This document shows, in pieces, positions 16,528 through 25,896 of a DNA stretch of 64,000 bases (its first letter is position 1; each line of letters begins with the position of its first letter). The translations under genes and the position numbers were made by a program. Source of the stretch: an uncultured Mobiluncus sp. (GTDB lineage: Bacteria > Actinomycetota > Actinomycetes > Actinomycetales > Actinomycetaceae); NCBI RefSeq assembly GCF_943914685.1, contig NZ_CALUCZ010000007.1:29903-93902 (forward strand), read 5' to 3'. The notes below the pieces were generated by a model, which worked only from the letters and a program-made list of their open reading frames with translations, searched no databases and was not told the DNA's origin.

Positions 16528-18159
16528 ATGGAACTCCGTCCTGTGAAAGTGGTTCATCCGGTCGTCGACGGCAAAGAAGTTATCGTTGAGCGCGAGGACG
16601 AAATCCTCACCCCGGAAGCCCTGACTTTCCTTAAGAAATTGCACGTGAATTTTTCCGGGCGTCGCGCCGAGTTGCTGCGTGACCGCCACGACCGCCGTCA
16701 GCAGCTGGTCAATGGGCGGCTGCCGCGTTTCCTGGTAGAGACCAAGGATGTGCGTGAGGACGACTCGTGGAAAGTCGCCCCGCTGGGTCCCGGCCTGGAG
16801 GATCGCCGGGTCGAAATGACCGGCCCAACCGACCGCAAGATGACTATTAACGCCCTAAATTCCGGGGCTGCCGCGTGGATGGCGGACTTCGAGGACGCCA
16901 ACACGCCCCACTGGGAAAACGTCATCGGCGGCCAGGTCAACCTGCGCGACGCGATTGCGGGCACCATCACTTTCGATTCCCCGCAAGGCAAGCACTACGA
17001 ACTAAAGGAACGCGACATCACAAAGCTGCCGACCCTGCTGGTGCGTCCGCGCGGCTGGCACCTGGTGGAAAAGCACATTATGGCTGGTAAAGAGCCGATG
17101 GTGGGCGCCTTGGTGGACTTCGGTCTGTACTTTTTCCACAACGCCAAGACGTTGATTGAAAAGGGCCGCGGACCGTACTTTTACCTGCCAAAGATGGAGT
17201 CTCACCGCGAGGCGCGTCTGTGGGCTGACGTGTTTGCCTATGCCGAAGAGTACGTGGGGATTCCTCACGGCACGATTCGCGCCACCTGCTTGATTGAGAC
17301 CATCATGGCCGCTTTCGAGATGGAAGAATTCCTTTATGAACTGCGCGATTACAGTGCCGGGCTGAACGCTGGACGTTGGGACTACATTTTCTCAATCATT
17401 AAGAAGTTCCGCGATTCCGGCTCCAAGTACATCTTGCCGGATCGTGCTTTGGTCGGCATGACTGCCCCGATGATGCGCGCCTACACCGAGTTGCTGGTGA
17501 AAACGTGTCACAAGCGCGGGGCGTCGGCTATCGGGGGGATGTCCGCCTTTATCCCCTCGCGTGACGCGAGTGAAAACGCTGAGATTGAGCGAAAAGTCCG
17601 GGCAGATAAATCCCGCGAGGCCGCCGATGGTTTCGACGGTTCGTGGTGCGCTCACCCCGGCATGGTGCCCTACATTCGTGACGAGTTCGACAAGGTTTTA
17701 GGCACGAACCCGAACCAAATCTCGAAGCAACGTCCCGAGGTAAACGTCACGGCGGAGGACCTGTTGAACGTGTCTGCTACCGAGGGCGCGGTGAGCGAGG
17801 CGGGCGTGCGTACCAATATTTCGGTTTCCTTGCGCTACCTGGAATCTTGGCTGGGCGGCAACGGCGCGGTGGGTATTTTCGGCCTGATGGAGGACGCCGC
17901 CACCGCCGAGATTTCCCGCGCCCAGATTTGGCAGTGGATTCACAACCGCGTCAAGCTCGACGACGGCCGTGAGGTCACTCGCGAACTGTGCCAGTCCCTC
18001 ATGGACGAGGAATCCGCGAAGTTCAAGGCGGAAATCGGGGATGACCCGCAGCGCCAAGCCAACCTGACCCGCGCGGTCCAGATTTTTGGCGACATCTCGC
18101 TACAGGATGAGTTCCCGACTTTCCTGACCGTTCCGGTTTACGCCAACTACGTGGCCTAG
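16528..18159 (+). CDS. aceB: malate synthase A
   Basis: This enzyme condenses glyoxylate with acetyl-CoA to malate, completing the glyoxylate shunt with AceA. At 543 residues it has the length of isoform A, not the longer isoform G found in many actinobacteria. Visible blocks are WMADFEDANTPHWENVI, PTLLVRPRGWHLVEKH, PYFYLPKMESHREARLW, GTIRATCLIETIMAAFEMEE, the MRAYTELLVKTCHKRGASAIGG region and AHPGMVPYI. It follows aceA by 103 bases on the same strand. Confidence 0.97.
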   Translation: MELRPVKVVHPVVDGKEVIVEREDEILTPEALTFLKKLHVNFSGRRAELLRDRHDRRQQLVNGRLPRFLVETKDVREDDSWKVAPLGPGLEDRRVEMTGPTDRKMTINALNSGAAAWMADFEDANTPHWENVIGGQVNLRDAIAGTITFDSPQGKHYELKERDITKLPTLLVRPRGWHLVEKHIMAGKEPMVGALVDFGLYFFHNAKTLIEKGRGPYFYLPKMESHREARLWADVFAYAEEYVGIPHGTIRATCLIETIMAAFEMEEFLYELRDYSAGLNAGRWDYIFSIIKKFRDSGSKYILPDRALVGMTAPMMRAYTELLVKTCHKRGASAIGGMSAFIPSRDASENAEIERKVRADKSREAADGFDGSWCAHPGMVPYIRDEFDKVLGTNPNQISKQRPEVNVTAEDLLNVSATEGAVSEAGVRTNISVSLRYLESWLGGNGAVGIFGLMEDAATAEISRAQIWQWIHNRVKLDDGREVTRELCQSLMDEESAKFKAEIGDDPQRQANLTRAVQIFGDISLQDEFPTFLTVPVYANYVA

Positions 18160-18188
18160 CGCCGCGGATTGCGCGAAAACCGCTGACA

Positions 18189-18240
18189 CAAAGAGTCGGT
18201 TTTGTACTGTTTGGTACAGAACCGGCTCTTTGCTATTTTC
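18189..18240 (+). terminator. rho-independent terminator of aceB
   Basis: A 19-bp stem with two wobbles (18189-18207 with 18214-18232) has a 6-base loop and is followed by CTATTTTC. It begins 30 bases after the aceB stop. Confidence 0.8.
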
Positions 18241-18411
18241 GCGTGGAAACCTGAGTCAGCGCAGGGCGCTATAGATTTCGCCACGCACTGTTTCCGAAAC
18301 CGTGCCGTTTGCGACCCCGAGACGCGCGCTTTCTTTGGGCGTGACGTCACCCGAGGTCTTGTCGAGCTTGAGTAGACGCTCCTTTTCGACCGGTAGGGGA
18401 CTGACCAGGAT

Positions 18412-19272
18412 TTATTCGAAATCCACGACCACCGGTGCGTGGTCGGAGGGCTGTTGCCCGTCACGTTCGGCAGTGTCGATAAATGCGCTGGTCACACGGG
18501 AAACCAGGCGCGGAGTAGCCAAGGCGAAGTCGATTTTCATGCCTTGGTTACGCCGCCAGCGGGCCCGTTGGTAATCCCAGTAGGTCCAGCCGGGGGCGAA
18601 TTTCCGGGTAATTTCGGTCAGATTTCCGGGCAAACCCGCGATGAGGTCATCGTGGAGGGTGACCGCGTCACCGACCGTGTCGGGGTCCAGGAGCTTGGCG
18701 AACACTTGCCGTTCCGGTTCGGAAACATGGGTTGCCCCGGCGAAGTCCGCCATGTCCCACACGTCCTCGTCACGAGGAGCCACGTTGAAGTCACCCAGGT
18801 AAAGCCCTAAACTATCCGGATCCGTATCCAGGGTGCGAATCACGTGGGAGCGCAGGGAATCAAGCCATTTCAACTTATATTGGTAGTGAAGATGACCGAC
18901 TTCACGCCCATTGGGAACATAGAGCGACCAGCACTCCACCCCGGCCACGCGCACTCCCAACACTCGTGGTTCCAGCTGGGGCGGTTTGGGCGGGACAGAA
19001 AAATACGGCTGGGCGATAGCGCCGTAAAATTCGGTGCCCAGCAGGTGGGCTCTAATCCCCTGCCGCACCGCCACCGCGACCCCGTTCCACTGGTTCAAAC
19101 CGTTAACAAATACTTGGTAACCTGCGGTTTCAAAAGCGGCGGTAGGGAACTGATCGTTGCGGCACTTGATTTCCTGCATCGCCAGAACATCTATGTTTTC
19201 GCGTTCCAGGAACGCCGTCACCCGATTCAGGCGAGTGCGAATCGAGTTCACGTTCCAAGTCGCTATACGCAA
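18412..19272 (-). CDS. xth: exodeoxyribonuclease III (AP endonuclease family)
   Basis: This family performs AP-site incision and 3'-end repair of DNA. The 286-residue protein shows RIATWNVNSIRTRL, MQEIKC with the metal-binding Glu, YVPNGREVG, YLGDFNVAPRDEDVWD, YWDYQ, KIDFALAT and the C-terminal SDHAPVVVDFE with the catalytic Asp-His. TTG 19272 is chosen because GGGAGG lies 5 bases upstream and translation then begins exactly at the family N-terminus. A longer frame from 19338 has no such site. The same frame stays open for 51 codons after the stop (see findings). Confidence 0.95.
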   Translation of the reverse strand: MRIATWNVNSIRTRLNRVTAFLERENIDVLAMQEIKCRNDQFPTAAFETAGYQVFVNGLNQWNGVAVAVRQGIRAHLLGTEFYGAIAQPYFSVPPKPPQLEPRVLGVRVAGVECWSLYVPNGREVGHLHYQYKLKWLDSLRSHVIRTLDTDPDSLGLYLGDFNVAPRDEDVWDMADFAGATHVSEPERQVFAKLLDPDTVGDAVTLHDDLIAGLPGNLTEITRKFAPGWTYWDYQRARWRRNQGMKIDFALATPRLVSRVTSAFIDTAERDGQQPSDHAPVVVDFE

Positions 19273-19351
19273 CGTAACCTCCCTAAAAAATGGTTGTCCC
19301 CAGTCTATCGAATTCCCTGCTGGACGGGACAAAGACACCTAAAATTGATTT

Positions 19352-20836
19352 ATGGACACGAAATTTTCCAACCCCCGGACCCTCGCACGTGAACTCGGAT
19401 TTCCCCCAGACTTTGCTTTCGGCACTTCCACGTCTTCATATCAGATAGAAGGAGCCGTCAGCACCGATGGACGCCAGGACAGCATCTGGGATACTTTTGT
19501 TCACACCCCCGGCAAAGTCATTGATAACACTACCGGAGACACCGCTTGTGACCACTACCACCTGTTCAACCGCGACGTCGAACTGATGCGACAAGCTGGC
19601 CTGAAACACTACCGCCTCTCCCTGGCTTGGCCGCGTATCCTGACCGCGGCGGGAACACCGAACCAGGCCGGAATCGATTTCTACAACCGCGTCCTAGATG
19701 CCCTAGCTGAGGCAGACATCGAAGTCATGGCGACGCTGTATCACTGGGATTTGCCCCAAGCCATGCAGGACAAAGGCGGCTGGCTCAATCCCGAGACCAC
19801 CGCCATGTTCCTGCGCTACGCCAAGGTCGCCTACGAAACATTCCACGACCGGGTGAAACACTGGATTCCCATTAACGAACCGAATGTCCACACCCTGCTC
19901 GGCCACGCTATCGGGATTCACGCTCCTGGTCTGACGCTTGGCTACCAGGCGCTGGGCGTGGGACACGCCTTGAACTTGGCTCACGGTGAAACGGTGCGGC
20001 TACTGCACGGTTTAGGTGCCTCGTCGGTGGGTTGCGCCCCCAACCATACCCCGGTCTATCCAGCCGACACCGAAAACCCGATGGACGTTCAGATGGTCGG
20101 TCTCTATGACGCGATTTACAACGACTTCTTCACTTCGGCCATGTTGAAAGGGACTTACCCGCAGGCGGTTCTGGACCTCATCGCCCAGGAGGTCAACCCC
20201 GAGACTGCTGCAACCATGAGCGAGCAGGTCAGAAGCGCGTGCGAACCCCTGGAGTTTTATGGAATCAACTACTACGAACCGGCCGTAGTGGCCTCACGCC
20301 TGCCCGGCGACGACACGCCACCAACAGCCACGTCACCTGCCGCACCCCCCTTGCACGCTGACAACGCCAGTCTGTACGCGATGCCGGACGGTATCCCTTT
20401 CACGATCGAATCCCTAAAGATGGAGGACCGCACCAGCTTCGACTGGGCGATTTACCCTGAGGGACTGACCGAAATCCTGGTACAACTGCGAGAACGCTAC
20501 GGGTCGGCCTTGCCCCCCATCATCGTGACCGAGGGCGGTGCGGCGTTTACAGAAACGGTCACCACCGACGACTCCGGTCAAGCACGGGTTCATGACCCGC
20601 GGCGTATCGACTACCTGGCACGACACTTCCAGGCTGTCGCGGCGGCTCGCCAAGCCGGGGTAAACGTGGCCGGATACTATGTTTGGTCTCTGCTGGACAA
20701 CTTTGAATGGGCCGATGGCGAAACCCAGCGGTTCGGGCTGATCTACACGGACTTCGCCACCGCCGAAAAAACCCGGATTCCCAAAGACTCCTATTACTGG
20801 TATCGAGACTTGATTGCGCAGGTACGCCAGCAATGA
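19352..20836 (+). CDS. family 1 glycoside hydrolase (beta-glucosidase type)
   Basis: The 494-residue enzyme has the GH1 plan: FAFGTSTSSYQIEGA at the N-terminus, YRLSLAWPRI, the acid/base glutamate in INEPNVH (Glu176), the nucleophile in IVTEGGAAF (Glu394), and the C-terminal SLLDNFEWADG. GH1 enzymes remove beta-linked glucose, 6-phospho-glucose or related sugars. Which donor is used here cannot be told from sequence alone. No signal peptide is present, so it acts in the cytosol. Its stop overlaps the start of a transporter gene (ATGA), indicating coupled import and hydrolysis of a beta-glycoside. Confidence 0.94.
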   Translation: MDTKFSNPRTLARELGFPPDFAFGTSTSSYQIEGAVSTDGRQDSIWDTFVHTPGKVIDNTTGDTACDHYHLFNRDVELMRQAGLKHYRLSLAWPRILTAAGTPNQAGIDFYNRVLDALAEADIEVMATLYHWDLPQAMQDKGGWLNPETTAMFLRYAKVAYETFHDRVKHWIPINEPNVHTLLGHAIGIHAPGLTLGYQALGVGHALNLAHGETVRLLHGLGASSVGCAPNHTPVYPADTENPMDVQMVGLYDAIYNDFFTSAMLKGTYPQAVLDLIAQEVNPETAATMSEQVRSACEPLEFYGINYYEPAVVASRLPGDDTPPTATSPAAPPLHADNASLYAMPDGIPFTIESLKMEDRTSFDWAIYPEGLTEILVQLRERYGSALPPIIVTEGGAAFTETVTTDDSGQARVHDPRRIDYLARHFQAVAAARQAGVNVAGYYVWSLLDNFEWADGETQRFGLIYTDFATAEKTRIPKDSYYWYRDLIAQVRQQ

Positions 20837-22116
20837 GCGCCGACCCCGCCAGCTCCGCGCGCTCGGGTTGCTTTCACGCCCAAGTTCCCGCCGACGCACC
20901 TCTGGAAAAACCCCGGCTACGGTGGCGCGTCAGCGTTTCCGCAGCGAACCTAGCCGTCTACACCGCCTGGTTCGGACCTATCCAAGTGTTGCTGGGGCTG
21001 CAAGCGGCCGCTGTCGCCCCGGACTATAAGGAATATGTGCTCTCGCTGGTCACCGGTGTCGGAGCTTTCGTCTCTGCCCTGGGTAACCCGATCTTTGGGG
21101 CGCTCTCTGACCGCACGACTTCCCGCTTCGGACGCCGTTTGCCCTGGGTGTTTTGGGGGACAGTTCTGGGGGCGTTGGCCTTGGCTTGGCTGGCATTTTC
21201 CCATTCGGTGTGGGCCATGGTCATCGCTTGGGCGCTGGTGCAAGCCTGCCTAAACGCCATGTACGCAGCCATTACCGCCACCGTGAATGACCAGGTAAAA
21301 GTGGAATATCGCGGTCAGATGGGCGGCTGGCTGGGAATGGGGCAAACCCTCGGGGTGGTCGCGGGAACCGGAATGGCCTCCGCTTTCGGCAGCCTGACCT
21401 GGGGATACCTGGCCTGCATCGCCCTCCTCATCGCCCTAGTGATTCCCTACCTGTTCACCGCCCACGACCGTTACCTCGTCGAGAAACCCGCGCCCTTCAA
21501 TCTTTGGGCCTTCCTGAAACGATTTTGGGTATCCCCCCGGCGTTACCCCGACTTTGCCTGGACCTGGGCCAGTCGTTTCCTCATCAACCTAGCTAACTCC
21601 CTCTGCACGCTTTACCTGCTGTTTTACCTAATGGATGCGGTGGGCTACGCACACCCCGAGTTCGGAGTTTTTGTGCTCTCCGGGCTATACGCACTGATGA
21701 CCGTGGCGACGACCCTCGCCGGTGGCACTATCTCAGATCGAATGGGGAAACGTAAGCCCCTGGTGGCGCTCTCTGGCCTGACCATGGCACTATCGGGTCT
21801 CAGTCTGGCGTTTATCCAGACTTGGGAAGGCGCGCTCCTGGGGGCGTTTTTACTCGGGATAGGCTACGGTATCTATGTTTCCGTAGACTTTGCGCTGGTC
21901 ACGCAGGTACTACCACCGACCAATGACGCGGCACGCGACCTCGGAGTTATCAACATCGCAGCCGCTTTGCCTCAGGCCCTGGCTCCCCTCTTGGCCGCGC
22001 CGCTGGTGAAAGCGTTTCCGGATTACACCAGCGGTTATAGGGCGCTGTACATCTTCGCGGCCCTCATCGTATTGGGCGGGGCCGCACTGGTGTATAAGGT
22101 CAAGAGCGTGCGCTAA
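20833..22116 (+). CDS. major facilitator superfamily transporter, probably for a glycoside
   Basis: The 427-residue protein has about twelve hydrophobic segments. After the second segment it carries the loop GALSDRTTSRFGRRLPW, and the equivalent GGTISDRMGKRKPLV in the second half, both hallmark MFS motif-A loops. ATG 20833 overlaps the TGA of the upstream beta-glucosidase gene (ATGA), a sign of translational coupling, so its substrate is probably a beta-glycoside. The substrate assignment is inferred from this pairing. It ends just before the convergent HAD gene. Confidence 0.88.
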   Translation: MSADPASSARSGCFHAQVPADAPLEKPRLRWRVSVSAANLAVYTAWFGPIQVLLGLQAAAVAPDYKEYVLSLVTGVGAFVSALGNPIFGALSDRTTSRFGRRLPWVFWGTVLGALALAWLAFSHSVWAMVIAWALVQACLNAMYAAITATVNDQVKVEYRGQMGGWLGMGQTLGVVAGTGMASAFGSLTWGYLACIALLIALVIPYLFTAHDRYLVEKPAPFNLWAFLKRFWVSPRRYPDFAWTWASRFLINLANSLCTLYLLFYLMDAVGYAHPEFGVFVLSGLYALMTVATTLAGGTISDRMGKRKPLVALSGLTMALSGLSLAFIQTWEGALLGAFLLGIGYGIYVSVDFALVTQVLPPTNDAARDLGVINIAAALPQALAPLLAAPLVKAFPDYTSGYRALYIFAALIVLGGAALVYKVKSVR

Positions 22117-22121
22117 ACAGT

Positions 22122-22982
22122 TCACACCCTGGCGATAATGTCGGCAATCGAGTCCACAATTTCGTTGGGCCGATAAGAGAAATTGGTGATTTCCTCGCGA
22201 TCCGTGGAACCGGTCAACACTAGGAACGTATGCAGACCGGACTCTACCCCCGCCAACATATCCGTATCCATCCGGTCGCCAATCATGGCGGTTTCCTCGG
22301 AGTGGGCGCCAATCTTGTTTAATCCGGTGCGGAACATGACCGGGTTGGGTTTGCCGATAAAGTACGGATTCTTGCCGGTGGCGGCCGTAATCATGGCGGC
22401 AATCGCGCCGGTGGCAGGAATGGGGCCGTCTTTGGTGGGGCCGGTCATGTCCGGATTCGTGGCGATGAACTTGGCGCCCTTGTTGATGAGCTGCACCGCT
22501 GTGGCAATCTGGTCGAAAGAATACGAGCGTGTCTCACCCAACACCACGTATTCCGGATCTGTAGAAGTCATGACATAGCCCGCTTGGTACAGGGCGGTAG
22601 TCAAACCGGCTTCGCCCACCACGTAGGCGCTAGATTTCGGGGACTGGGTTTTCAGGAAAGACGCGGTGGCCAGCGCGGAAGTCCAGATGCGTTCCTCGGG
22701 GACCTCCAGGCCGGAAGCCTCCAACCGCGCGGACAGGTCGCGGGGCGTAAAGATGGAGTTGTTGGTCAAAACCAGGTATTCTCGGCCCTTGTCCCGCAGG
22801 GCTTGCAGGAACTCAGCCGCGCCTGGAATCGCCTTGGTTTCATGCACCAGCACGCCGTCCATGTCGGTCAGCCAGTATTTGATGGGTTTCTTAACGGGAT
22901 TGATTTCCTTTTCCCGGTCCTCTTTCGTGCCGAAAGTCGCGTCCATCATCGCTTCAAGTTTGTCAGCTGTTTGGCTTTTCAA
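22122..22982 (-). CDS. HAD-IIA family sugar phosphatase (NagD-like)
   Basis: The 287-residue protein has HAD motif I as YWLTDMDGVLVHE, then VLTNNS, the cap segment with NPDMTGPT, and the C-terminal GKPNPVMF and IGDRMDTDMLAG. These match class IIA phosphatases related to NagD. The N-terminus carries about 40 extra residues before the first motif. Start TTG 22982 is preferred because GAGGGG lies just upstream; the frame is open to 23099. The substrate is unknown. Confidence 0.88.
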   Translation of the reverse strand: MKSQTADKLEAMMDATFGTKEDREKEINPVKKPIKYWLTDMDGVLVHETKAIPGAAEFLQALRDKGREYLVLTNNSIFTPRDLSARLEASGLEVPEERIWTSALATASFLKTQSPKSSAYVVGEAGLTTALYQAGYVMTSTDPEYVVLGETRSYSFDQIATAVQLINKGAKFIATNPDMTGPTKDGPIPATGAIAAMITAATGKNPYFIGKPNPVMFRTGLNKIGAHSEETAMIGDRMDTDMLAGVESGLHTFLVLTGSTDREEITNFSYRPNEIVDSIADIIARV

Positions 22983-23149
22983 TGTGTTCCCCTCATTTTT
23001 CTTCGGTCCCCAGATTCTGGGGAGGCGACAGAAACCAAACGCCGGAACACGCCGGCAAAGACTGCCGGACGCGCCGGCTTTGGCAACGCAAACGTTCACT
23101 TATAAGGTTATGCAATAGAAGAATTTATTGCAATGATTGGGTGATTTTT

Positions 23150-24034
23150 GTGACGAAATGGGCGCTGATTACGGGGGCTTCCAGCGGTTTAGGTGAGGAG
23201 TTTGCCTGGCAATTGGCTGCCGAGCCGCTCAACGTCGTACTGGTTGCTAGGCGTCAAGACCGGCTGGAGGCTTTGGCGCAGCGGATTCACACCACTCTGG
23301 GCGTCGAAACGGAAGTTTTGGTCGAAGATTTGTCCACCAAGGCCGGTCAGTACGCAGTCATTCGCCGCCTGCGCGACGACTCCCGCCCGGTCGCGGTGCT
23401 GGTCAACAACGCGGGTTTCGGTTTGGGACAAACTTTTGTGGGGGGAAAGTGGGACCGCGAGGACGAAGCTCTAGAGGTGATGGTGCGGGCCTTGTGCCGA
23501 CTGACTTTCGAGGGGGCTCAAGCGATGGGGGCGCGTGCCCATCACCGCGCACCTGGCAAAGTGGAACGGTTGTTACAGAAGTTGACCGGTCAGCCCGCGC
23601 TGGGGAAAGCCTCGGGCGGCGGGGTCATCATCAATGTTTCCTCCGCTACCGCCTACACCGCTATGGGCACCTACGCGGCTATGAAAACGTGGGTACGGTT
23701 CTTTAGCGAGGCGGTTTCTACCGAGCTGCGCGGCACCGGCGTATCCGTCACCGCCGTGGCACCGGGACTGATGAGAACCGAGTTCCACCAATCAGCCCAG
23801 ATGAACGCCTCGGTCTGGCCCGAATACGGCTTTGTCGACCCCGAAACCGTCGTCAGAGCCGCCATCGAAGCAGCTCGCCACCGCCGCGTCCTGGTCACCC
23901 CGACCGTTCGGTACAAAATCGCGATGGCGGGAGCACGCCTAGCTCCCCGCTGGCTCATGCGCGCCCTGTTCGACTCCCGCCTGTTCTCCCGGGCGCTAAA
24001 CCCCAACCCCAAACCGGAACGAAACGCAAACTAA
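23150..24034 (+). CDS. short-chain dehydrogenase/reductase
   Basis: The 294-residue protein is a classical SDR. It has the cofactor glycine motif TGASSGLG near residue 8, LVNNAGFG, and the catalytic Ser in INVSSATAY with Tyr and Lys in YAAMK. The hydrophobic/basic C-terminus, with VRYKIAMAGARLAPRWLMRALF, resembles membrane-associated SDRs of the DltE/YqjQ style. The substrate is unknown. GTG 23150 is used; GTG 23141 is an alternative. The stop codon lies within the A run of the fba terminator. Confidence 0.88.
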   Translation: MTKWALITGASSGLGEEFAWQLAAEPLNVVLVARRQDRLEALAQRIHTTLGVETEVLVEDLSTKAGQYAVIRRLRDDSRPVAVLVNNAGFGLGQTFVGGKWDREDEALEVMVRALCRLTFEGAQAMGARAHHRAPGKVERLLQKLTGQPALGKASGGGVIINVSSATAYTAMGTYAAMKTWVRFFSEAVSTELRGTGVSVTAVAPGLMRTEFHQSAQMNASVWPEYGFVDPETVVRAAIEAARHRRVLVTPTVRYKIAMAGARLAPRWLMRALFDSRLFSRALNPNPKPERNAN

Positions 24035-24066
24035 AAAAGGAGGGGAACCCGGGCGGGCTCCCCTCC
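24033..24066 (-). terminator. rho-independent terminator of fba
   Basis: On the minus strand a GGAGGGGA/TCCCCTCC stem with an inner GC hairpin is followed by six Ts. The T run overlaps the stop codon of the convergent SDR gene. Confidence 0.8.
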
Positions 24067-24081
24067 AAAGACAGATGCGGT

Positions 24082-25107
24082 TTACTTCATCTTTTTGCCA
24101 ACAGACCCCAGACGCTCGCAAGCCTCGACGACGCGCGCGGCCATCCCGGCTTCTGCCGCCTTGCCCCAAGCACGCGGGTCGTACTGCTTCTTAATGCCGA
24201 CTTCGCCGTCAACCTTCAGCACGCCCTCGTAGTTCTTCATCATGAAGTCCACGACCGGACGAGTGAACGCATACTGGGTATCAGTGTCAACGTTCATCTT
24301 GATGACGCCGTTGGCTACCGCGGTGGCGATTTCCTCGGCAGATGAGCCGGAGCCGCCGTGCATCACCAGGTCGAACGGACGGTTGCCGGCGTTGAAGTGC
24401 GCGCCGACTTCCTCCTGAATCGTGCCCAAGAGCTCGGGACGCAGCTTGACGTGACCCGGCTTGTACACGCCGTGGACGTTGCCGAAAGTCAAAGCAGTCA
24501 GGTACTGGCCGTTTTCGCCCAAGCCCAGCGCTTCGACAGTCTTAATGCCGTCCTCGGTGGTGGTATAGAGCTTTTCGTTGATTTCCCCAACAACGCCGTC
24601 TTCTTCGCCGCCGACGACGCCGATTTCCACCTCGAGGATGGTCTTGGCCGCGGCCGCCTTAGGCAGCAGACGCTTGGCAACTTCGAGGTTCTTTGCCAGA
24701 GGAATGGAAGAACCGTCAAACATGTGGGACTGATAGAACGGCAGGCGGCCGGCCTTCACTTCCTCGATTTCCAGGTCGATGAGCGCTTCGGTCCAGGAGG
24801 CCAGCTTGTCCTCGGTGCAGTGGTCGGTGTGGATAGCCACGTTGACCGGGTAATTCTGAGCAACTTCACGAACATAAGCTGCCATAGCCAGCGAACCCGC
24901 CACGCGATCCTTAATCGTTGAGCCAGACCAGTATTCCGCACCACCCACGGACACCTGAATGATGCCGTCAGATTCGGCTTCGGCGAAACCACGCAGAGCA
25001 GCGGTCAGCGTCTGGGAAGAAGTCACGTTGATAGCCGGGTAGGCGAACTTGTTTTCCTTGGCGCGCTTGAGCATTTCCTTATAAACTTCGGGGGTTGCAA
25101 GAGCCAC
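24082..25107 (-). CDS. fba: fructose-bisphosphate aldolase, class II
   Basis: This enzyme interconverts fructose 1,6-bisphosphate with DHAP and glyceraldehyde 3-phosphate in the cytosol. The 341-residue protein has the zinc-binding HTDHC, the FDGSS segment, EVEIGVVGGEEDGV, the zinc histidine in FGNVHG, LVMHGGSGSS and NVDTDTQYAF. These define the class IIA long form of actinobacteria. It is monocistronic by context, with a terminator 15 bases downstream. Confidence 0.98.
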   Translation of the reverse strand: MALATPEVYKEMLKRAKENKFAYPAINVTSSQTLTAALRGFAEAESDGIIQVSVGGAEYWSGSTIKDRVAGSLAMAAYVREVAQNYPVNVAIHTDHCTEDKLASWTEALIDLEIEEVKAGRLPFYQSHMFDGSSIPLAKNLEVAKRLLPKAAAAKTILEVEIGVVGGEEDGVVGEINEKLYTTTEDGIKTVEALGLGENGQYLTALTFGNVHGVYKPGHVKLRPELLGTIQEEVGAHFNAGNRPFDLVMHGGSGSSAEEIATAVANGVIKMNVDTDTQYAFTRPVVDFMMKNYEGVLKVDGEVGIKKQYDPRAWGKAAEAGMAARVVEACERLGSVGKKMK

Positions 25108-25303
25108 AATTATCTCCTTTTATCTAGCGTCGGATTGTCTTTTGACGTGTCCCATTCTTTCACCTTTGCGCGCAGTTTTCGCGCGTTTCGCGGATTTCCC
25201 AACCCGGTTTTTACTCAACAACGGCTGGACGGCTAAAGTCATCTGCCCCTGCACAAGGGGTGTCGGCGGCACGGCGGGAGGGGCGGGTTGGCGCTAAGGA
25301 ACG

Positions 25304-25873
25304 TTACGCCAGTCCCAAGTCCGCTAGACCCAGTGCCGCAAAGTAGGGATAACCGGCAGATTCGATTTTTTCTTTCGCCCCGGTGGCGCGGTCGACCACC
25401 ACCGCCACAGCAACGATTTCGGCGCCCGCGCCTTTCAGGGCTTGGGCAGCTTGGAGGGGGGAACCGCCGGTGGTTGAGGTGTCCTCTAGGACGACGACAC
25501 GTTTACCCGCCACTTCTGGGCCCTCAATCTGGCGTTTCATGCCGTGGTCTTTCGCTTCTTTACGCACCACGAAAGCATCGAGGCTCAAGCCTCGGGCTGC
25601 CGCGGCGTGCAGCATCGCCGTGGCGACCGGGTCGGCGCCCATTGTCAACCCGCCCACGGCGTCGATTTCCGAAACAGGGAACCCATTTTCTTCCAGTAAA
25701 TCCAGCATGACGTGGCCAATCAACGGGGCGGCCTCGTGGTGCAGGGTCGCGCGGCGCATATCGACATAGAAGTCAGATTCTTTGCCTGATGCCAGGGTAA
25801 CTTTCCCGTGGACCACGGAAAGTTTTTTTACAAGTTCAGCGAGTTTTGTCAGCTGCGGATCATTCTTTTTCAC
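25304..25873 (-). CDS. pyrE: orotate phosphoribosyltransferase
   Basis: This enzyme adds the ribose-phosphate of PRPP to orotate in pyrimidine synthesis. The 189-residue protein contains SGKESDFYVDMRR, the GGLTMGADPVATA stretch, VVRKEAKDHG and the PRPP-binding VVVLEDTSTTGGSPLQA. It is divergently transcribed from the RNA methyltransferase gene, with only 23 bases between the starts, so the promoters must overlap each gene's 5' end. Confidence 0.96.
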   Translation of the reverse strand: MKKNDPQLTKLAELVKKLSVVHGKVTLASGKESDFYVDMRRATLHHEAAPLIGHVMLDLLEENGFPVSEIDAVGGLTMGADPVATAMLHAAAARGLSLDAFVVRKEAKDHGMKRQIEGPEVAGKRVVVLEDTSTTGGSPLQAAQALKGAGAEIVAVAVVVDRATGAKEKIESAGYPYFAALGLADLGLA

Positions 25874-25896
25874 GCTTTAAGCATAAAGTGTAAAGC

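Noticed and set aside
18156..18464. 102-codon minus-strand frame after xth
   Set aside because: It overlaps the aceB terminator and the xth end; composition is S/R/K-rich and not protein-like.
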